DNA from: Lachnospiraceae bacterium
GTDB lineage: Bacteria > Bacillota > Clostridia > Lachnospirales > Lachnospiraceae
Length of the DNA stretch: 10,362 nucleotides
Direction: 5' to 3'
Assembly (NCBI GenBank): GCA_003489085.1
Contig: DNJM01000002.1
Span: forward strand, 1 to 10,362
A model generated the notes under the pieces. It saw only the letters and a program-made list of their open reading frames with translations, did not search any database and was not told where the DNA came from. The translations under genes and the position numbers were made by a program. Below are positions 6,882 to 10,362 of the stretch, piece after piece. Each line of letters begins with the position of its first letter. Within the stretch, counting starts at the first letter, position 1.

Positions 6882-9173
6882 ATGAAGCAGAATGGAAAAT
6901 GGAAAGCAGTGATTTTCATATTGATCGTAGTCGGCATTTTGATTGGAAATCACTATTTTGGCTGGTCTGATTATCTGGGGGATATGAACCGGCTGATGAA
7001 AATCAAAGATTCCGTGGAGGATAATACTGCGGCAGTATTTGCGATCTATACGGTAATTACCATTATCGGATGCGTTGTACTGGCGCTGCCGGGGGTAACC
7101 TTTGCGCTTTTTGCGGGGATGCTTTTCGGTCCCTGGAAGGGAATTCTGGCATGTCTTTTTGCAACGACTCTCGGAGCGGCAATGGCATTTCTGGTGGGAC
7201 GTTTTTTCCTGAAGGACGCCGTAAAGCCAATGCTGGAGAAGAATAAGATACTGAAAAAGCTTCTTTTTACAAAGGATGGAAAGAGTGAGCTGGTCGTTCT
7301 GATGATTACACGGATGGTGCCGATCTTTCCTTATAATCTGCAGAACTTTGCCTATGGGATCACGGACATTGGCTTCTGGAAATATACTGCTTATACATTC
7401 GTCTTCATGTTCCCGGGGGTTTCTTTTTTTACGATTGGAGCAGCCGGACTGACTGCCGGAGAGGATAAATGGAAATACTTTCTGACAGCAGCGGTGCTGG
7501 CCGTACTTGTGACGGCGGCGGGGCTGCTGATCCGTAAAAAATTTCTGAAGGAAGAGCCGGAAGAGAGGACGCAGGCAGTGATTCTGTTTACAAGAGTACC
7601 GGAAGCCGGGAAGACTAAGACGCGTCTGATGCCATATCTGACGGGGGAAGAATGCAAGGAACTTCATATGGCGTTTTTGAAGGATATCAGAATGGCACTG
7701 CAGTCTGTACAGGCAGATCGTTACGTGTTCTTTACGCCGCCGGAAAAGGAGGCCGAGATCCGGGAACTGCTGCCGGATATGGAAGGGTACTACCCTCAGT
7801 CGGGGGATACGCTGGGAGATCGGATGCAGCAGGCATTTGAGGAGATCTTCCGGAAGAATTATCAGAAGGCTGTGTTGACAGGAACCGATATACCACAGCT
7901 TACGGCGGCGGATTATGAGGAGGCAATGAAGCTTCTGGATACGAATGACGTGATAATCAGTCCAACGGAGGACGGAGGGTATTACCTGATCGGTATGAAG
8001 GCCGCAGAAGACATTTTTGATGTACCGCATTACGGAACGAATACGGTATGGGAGGATACGGTAGCTAATATCGAGAAGCGGGGACGGAAAGCCGGTTTTG
8101 GAAACAGCCATCTGGATATTGATACGAAGGAAGATCTGGAGGTATTTACCAAACGACTGGAAGAAGGGAAGGTTTCGGCTCCGCATACGGAGGCATGGCT
8201 GAAGCAGAGACAGAGAGAGGAGTGCATCCATTGTGGTAAATGCACACGGAGTTGTCTGTTTCTGGAGAAATATCATATGGATTTGAAGGGCTTTTTGGAG
8301 CATCCGGAGCTTGCATATCATTGTTTCCTCTGTGGAAGATGTACTGCTGTGTGTCCGAAAGGGATCGATGGAAGAGAGATTGCACTGCAGCATCGAGAGC
8401 AGAAGGTGAAATCAGAGGGAAACCGGGTAACGGATCCGGCCTATAGAGCCATTTTATGGGAAAAGAATCAGTATCAATTTGCGAATTATAAAAATGCATC
8501 TTATGAATCTGTTTTGTTTACCGGATGTAACTTTGTATCGTTTTATCCGAAAACGGCAGACTATCTGATACAGGAGCTGCGGCAGCGTGGAATCGGTGTA
8601 TTATATGAATGCTGCGGTAAACCGACTGCGGAACTGGGGGCCGGAAAGGATGCGGAAGTGCATCTGCAGCAGATGGAGCGAAGATTGAAGGAAGCAGGTG
8701 TGAAGGAGCTGATTATGGTTTGCCCTAACTGCTATTATTATATGAAAGGAAGAGTGAATCTCCGTCTGGTTTCAATCTATGATAAGCTGGCAGAGCTGGG
8801 AATGGGACAGAGGATACCGGGAGGACTGCCATTTTACTATCCTTGCCCGGATCGGGAAGAAAAGGTATTCCTGAAAGGAATCCGCCGATTTATGGAAGCG
8901 GAGGAAAGAGATGCATTTCCGGAGGTACAGTGCTGCGGTCTGGGAGGCTGCGCAGTGGCGAAGGAGCCTGCACTGGCCAAAGAAATGGAGAAGCTTGCAG
9001 AGGCAGCGGGAGAGGCAGAGCTGTATACGTACTGCGCTTCCTGTGTCAGCAATTTCAGAAGAAATGGATACGGGCGTGCCGAGCATGTGCTGAGTAAAAT
9101 ACTGAACGTACAGGAGAAGGTGCCGCTGGGAGTGACGCCGATACTGCACAGGGCAGTCAGAAAATGGAAATAG
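6882..9173 (+). CDS. Three-domain fusion: TVP38/TMEM64 membrane domain + DUF2064 (TIGR04282-type) glycosyltransferase + ferredoxin/double CCG Fe-S domain
   Basis: 763 residues with no break in frame. Residues 1-~222 are a VTT membrane domain (LALPGVTFALFAGMLFGPW; TRMVPIFPYNLQNFAYGITD; last helix about 199-219, followed by RKKFLK, which puts the rest in the cytosol). Residues ~230-430 are a DUF2064 domain: LFTRVPEAGKTKTRL, GDRMQQAF, LTGTDIPQLT, SPTEDGGYYLIG and LDIDTKEDL, like a small nucleotidyl- or glycosyl-transferase. Residues 448-763 hold C448/C451/C454/C458 and C481/C484/C487/C491 (two 4Fe-4S), then C549...C577-C578-G...C614/C617 and C655...C684-C685-G...C718/C721 (two CCG domains). The Fe-S part is a paralogue of the protein at 55-1047. 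DUF2064 proteins are associated with arsenosugar-type clusters. The fusion ties a sugar/nucleotidyl transfer step and a redox step to the membrane. Start ATG 6882, one base after the preceding stop, GGAAGA upstream. Confidence 0.93.
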   Translation: MKQNGKWKAVIFILIVVGILIGNHYFGWSDYLGDMNRLMKIKDSVEDNTAAVFAIYTVITIIGCVVLALPGVTFALFAGMLFGPWKGILACLFATTLGAAMAFLVGRFFLKDAVKPMLEKNKILKKLLFTKDGKSELVVLMITRMVPIFPYNLQNFAYGITDIGFWKYTAYTFVFMFPGVSFFTIGAAGLTAGEDKWKYFLTAAVLAVLVTAAGLLIRKKFLKEEPEERTQAVILFTRVPEAGKTKTRLMPYLTGEECKELHMAFLKDIRMALQSVQADRYVFFTPPEKEAEIRELLPDMEGYYPQSGDTLGDRMQQAFEEIFRKNYQKAVLTGTDIPQLTAADYEEAMKLLDTNDVIISPTEDGGYYLIGMKAAEDIFDVPHYGTNTVWEDTVANIEKRGRKAGFGNSHLDIDTKEDLEVFTKRLEEGKVSAPHTEAWLKQRQREECIHCGKCTRSCLFLEKYHMDLKGFLEHPELAYHCFLCGRCTAVCPKGIDGREIALQHREQKVKSEGNRVTDPAYRAILWEKNQYQFANYKNASYESVLFTGCNFVSFYPKTADYLIQELRQRGIGVLYECCGKPTAELGAGKDAEVHLQQMERRLKEAGVKELIMVCPNCYYYMKGRVNLRLVSIYDKLAELGMGQRIPGGLPFYYPCPDREEKVFLKGIRRFMEAEERDAFPEVQCCGLGGCAVAKEPALAKEMEKLAEAAGEAELYTYCASCVSNFRRNGYGRAEHVLSKILNVQEKVPLGVTPILHRAVRKWK

Positions 9174-9186
9174 GAGAACGATCACG

Positions 9187-9867
9187 GTGAAGATATCGAT
9201 CATTGTGCCAACCTATAATGAAGAAAGTACTATATTGAAATTCCAGGAGACGCTGCGGCCGTTGAACGGAAAATGCGAAATCATTTTTGTAGACGGTGGA
9301 AGCACGGACAGCACGGTAGATCTGATTGATCCGGCCTATACGGTGCTGCATACAGGGAAAGGGAGAGCCTGTCAAATGAATACCGGAGCAAAATACAGCT
9401 CCGGGGATGTGCTCTTCTTTCTCCACTGTGACAGCGAAGTGCCGTCTACGGCGCTGGAAGAAATCGAAATGGTGATGCAGAGGTATCAATTTGGCTACTT
9501 TGGAATCGCATTTCATTCAGAGAGTCTTTTGATGTCCTGCTGTCAGTTCATGTCCAACAGACGTGCGAAGATTCGGAGAATTGTATTCGGTGACCAGGGG
9601 ATATTTCTGACGCGGAAGCTCTTCTTCCTGGCGGGCGGTTTCCCGGAGGTACCGATTATGGAGGACTATATCTTTTCCCTGGATCTGCGCAGACGGAAGG
9701 TAAAGGTTGGTATGACAAAAAGCCGGATCTATACATCTGACAGAAGATACTCGGATACGAATGCAGGCCGGCTGAAAACGATGGCCCAGATGCATTATCT
9801 GCGTGCGGCCTATCGGCATGGGATGCCGCTGGAGGAAGTAGCAAGGAGGTATAGGGATATACGCTAG
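9187..9867 (+). CDS. TIGR04283-type ('arsenosugar biosynthesis') GT2 glycosyltransferase
   Basis: The 226-residue GT-A protein has ISIIVPTYNEE, IIFVDGGSTDST (D36), the family-typical GRACQMNTGA, LFFLHCDSEVP (D82; usual LHADT), FGDQGIFLTRKLF and GGFPEVPIMEDYIFS. These segments in this order are characteristic of TIGR04283, short GT2 enzymes found with DUF2064 proteins and ArsS. The sugar donor and acceptor are unknown. It starts at GTG 9187; AGGAG at 9172-9176 overlaps the fusion gene's stop, 10 bases away. It is the last gene of the operon, 43 bases before the terminator. There is no C-terminal membrane helix, so it is probably cytosolic or peripheral. Confidence 0.92.
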   Translation: MKISIIVPTYNEESTILKFQETLRPLNGKCEIIFVDGGSTDSTVDLIDPAYTVLHTGKGRACQMNTGAKYSSGDVLFFLHCDSEVPSTALEEIEMVMQRYQFGYFGIAFHSESLLMSCCQFMSNRRAKIRRIVFGDQGIFLTRKLFFLAGGFPEVPIMEDYIFSLDLRRRKVKVGMTKSRIYTSDRRYSDTNAGRLKTMAQMHYLRAAYRHGMPLEEVARRYRDIR

Positions 9868-9910
9868 GAAAGCTGAAAAGGCAAATGGATGTCATAAACA
9901 ATATAAACAC

Positions 9911-9955
9911 AGAAAACCCGCTGGCCATACAGCCTGCGGGTTTTCTGCGGTTTTT
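9911..9955 (+). terminator. Intrinsic terminator of the operon
   Basis: Perfect 11-bp inverted repeat: AGAAAACCCGC at 9911-9921 and GCGGGTTTTCT at 9936-9946, with a further GGC/GCC pairing inside the loop. A T-run follows at 9951-9955, and the 3' arm itself is T-rich. It stands 43 bases after the last stop codon. Confidence 0.9.
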
Positions 9956-9978
9956 ATAGTTATCTAAAGGAATGAGAG

Positions 9979-10069
9979 TAAAGTGCTTCACCCGTGGGAG
10001 GTTCTCCCGTCGGGTGATTTACTTTATGAGGGGGGAGATAGTGAGTGTTCCTCAACTATCTGACTCATA
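9979..10069. other. Two adjacent long hairpins, unidentified structured element
   Basis: Hairpin A pairs TAAAGT (9979-9984) with ACTTTA (10021-10026), TCACCCG (9988-9994) with CGGGTGA (10011-10017), and GGGAG (9996-10000) with CTCCC (10004-10008) around a GTT loop. Hairpin B pairs TATGAG (10025-10030) with CTCATA (10064-10069), AGATAGT (10036-10042) with ACTATCT (10055-10061), and GAG with CTC inside. Neither ends in a long T-run, so they are not plain terminators. They could be a structured RNA, a solo end of an IS200/IS605-like element or a repeat; I cannot assign a family. Confidence 0.55.
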
Positions 10070-10181
10070 GTATAAAGGGAAAATGTGTCTAAAGTATGTT
10101 TTATTTCTAAAAGAAATCGAAAAAGTATTATAAAATCCTTAAGAAAACGAGAAAAAAATATGCAAACTGCCAAATGCAGGA

Positions 10182-10210
10182 AAAAGGGACCGTTTGCTGC
10201 GGTCCCTTTT
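10182..10210. terminator. Second terminator-like hairpin, possibly bidirectional
   Basis: AAAAGGGACCG (10182-10192) pairs perfectly with CGGTCCCTTTT (10200-10210) around a 7-base loop. A/T-rich arms give short T-runs on both strands (four T's on +, five on -), so it may end transcription from either side, for example of a convergent gene to the right. Confidence 0.6.
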
Positions 10211-10305
10211 GAGGAAAGTATGAAAAAGAAAGTTTATATAAATACCCGTTGCTGGGTTTTAGAAAATGTCTGTTTCCTGTTTACAACTATAACTATAAAG
10301 AAAAA

Positions 10306-10350
10306 ATATGTTCATTTTGTGTTCAAAAAGTAAAAGGATTGTGAACATAT
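10306..10350. repeat. 9-bp inverted repeat near right edge
   Basis: ATATGTTCA (10306-10314) is the exact reverse complement of TGAACATAT (10342-10350), 27 bases apart, with an extra GTTCA copy at 10321-10325. It could be an operator of the next gene or chance in AT-rich DNA. Confidence 0.35.
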
Positions 10351-10362
10351 CAATCTTAAAAT

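Larger units (their letters stand above)
9868..10362. other. Non-coding, AT-rich 3' region of about 495 bases
   Basis: No convincing gene is seen on either strand. The 82-codon frame at 10085-10333 is Lys-rich, runs through a terminator-like hairpin and has no family resemblance. The region holds the operon terminator, a double hairpin at 9979-10069, a second terminator-like hairpin at 10182-10210 and a 9-bp inverted repeat near the right edge. The next gene must lie beyond 10362. Confidence 0.7.

Noticed and set aside
6798..8393. 531-codon open frame on the - strand
   Set aside because: It lies antisense to the well-supported fusion and TVP38 genes and has Cys/His/Arg/Ser-rich shadow composition with no domain motif.
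10041..10070. Nine-codon GTG frame preceded by a G-rich ribosome-like stretch, possible leader peptide
   Set aside because: It sits entirely inside hairpin B, and the G-run is explained as part of that structure; no downstream gene is visible to be controlled.
10085..10333. 82-codon + strand frame in the 3' region
   Set aside because: Lys-rich, low-complexity, spans the hairpin at 10182-10210 and has no good ribosome site or recognisable domain.

Overview
The window reads as a piece of chromosome from an anaerobic, gut-type Firmicute, most likely a Lachnospiraceae relative. This is inferred from moderate GC, AGGAGG-type ribosome sites, a TTG start, heavy use of Fe-S/Cys-rich proteins and Clostridia-like protein sequences; no rRNA or housekeeping marker is present to prove it. 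Ten protein genes lie head to tail on the + strand from the left edge to 9867, mostly separated by 1-31 bases. The gap before the AhpD-like gene is about 100 bases. The run looks like one operon that ends at a clear intrinsic terminator at 9911-9955.

Layout: (1) 55-1047, a soluble Fe-S protein with a two-cluster ferredoxin domain and two CCG domains. Its frame is open to the left edge, so it may be the end of a longer protein. (2) 1147-3945, the redox/radical-SAM core: an AhpD-like CxxC protein, an ArsS-type radical SAM/Cys-rich enzyme, a C_GCAxxG_C_C protein and a secreted lipoprotein with two rhodanese domains. (3) 3960-6135, a family 2 glycosyltransferase and an APH/choline-kinase-fold phosphotransferase with an altered catalytic loop. 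(4) 6167-9867, a TVP38/TMEM64 membrane protein, a 763-residue fusion (TVP38 + DUF2064/TIGR04282-type glycosyltransferase + ferredoxin/CCG module), and a TIGR04283-type glycosyltransferase. (5) 9868-10362, non-coding AT-rich sequence holding the terminator, a 91-base double hairpin, a second terminator-like hairpin and a 9-bp inverted repeat.

The ArsS, AhpD-like, TIGR04282 and TIGR04283 families are those named in databases after 'arsenosugar biosynthesis'. ArsS in cyanobacteria adds the 5'-deoxyadenosyl group of SAM to dimethylarsenite. No ArsM methyltransferase or other ars gene is visible here, so the arsenic label is transferred by family and not shown. What the sequence supports is a membrane-associated pathway that combines radical adenosylation, thiol/sulfane-sulfur redox chemistry, electron transfer through CCG proteins, three glycosyltransferases and a kinase-like enzyme. 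A modified sugar, nucleoside or lipid carrying a chalcogen or arsenic atom is a reasonable but untested product. The triple fusion and the duplicated Fe-S module at opposite ends of the operon are the most distinctive features.
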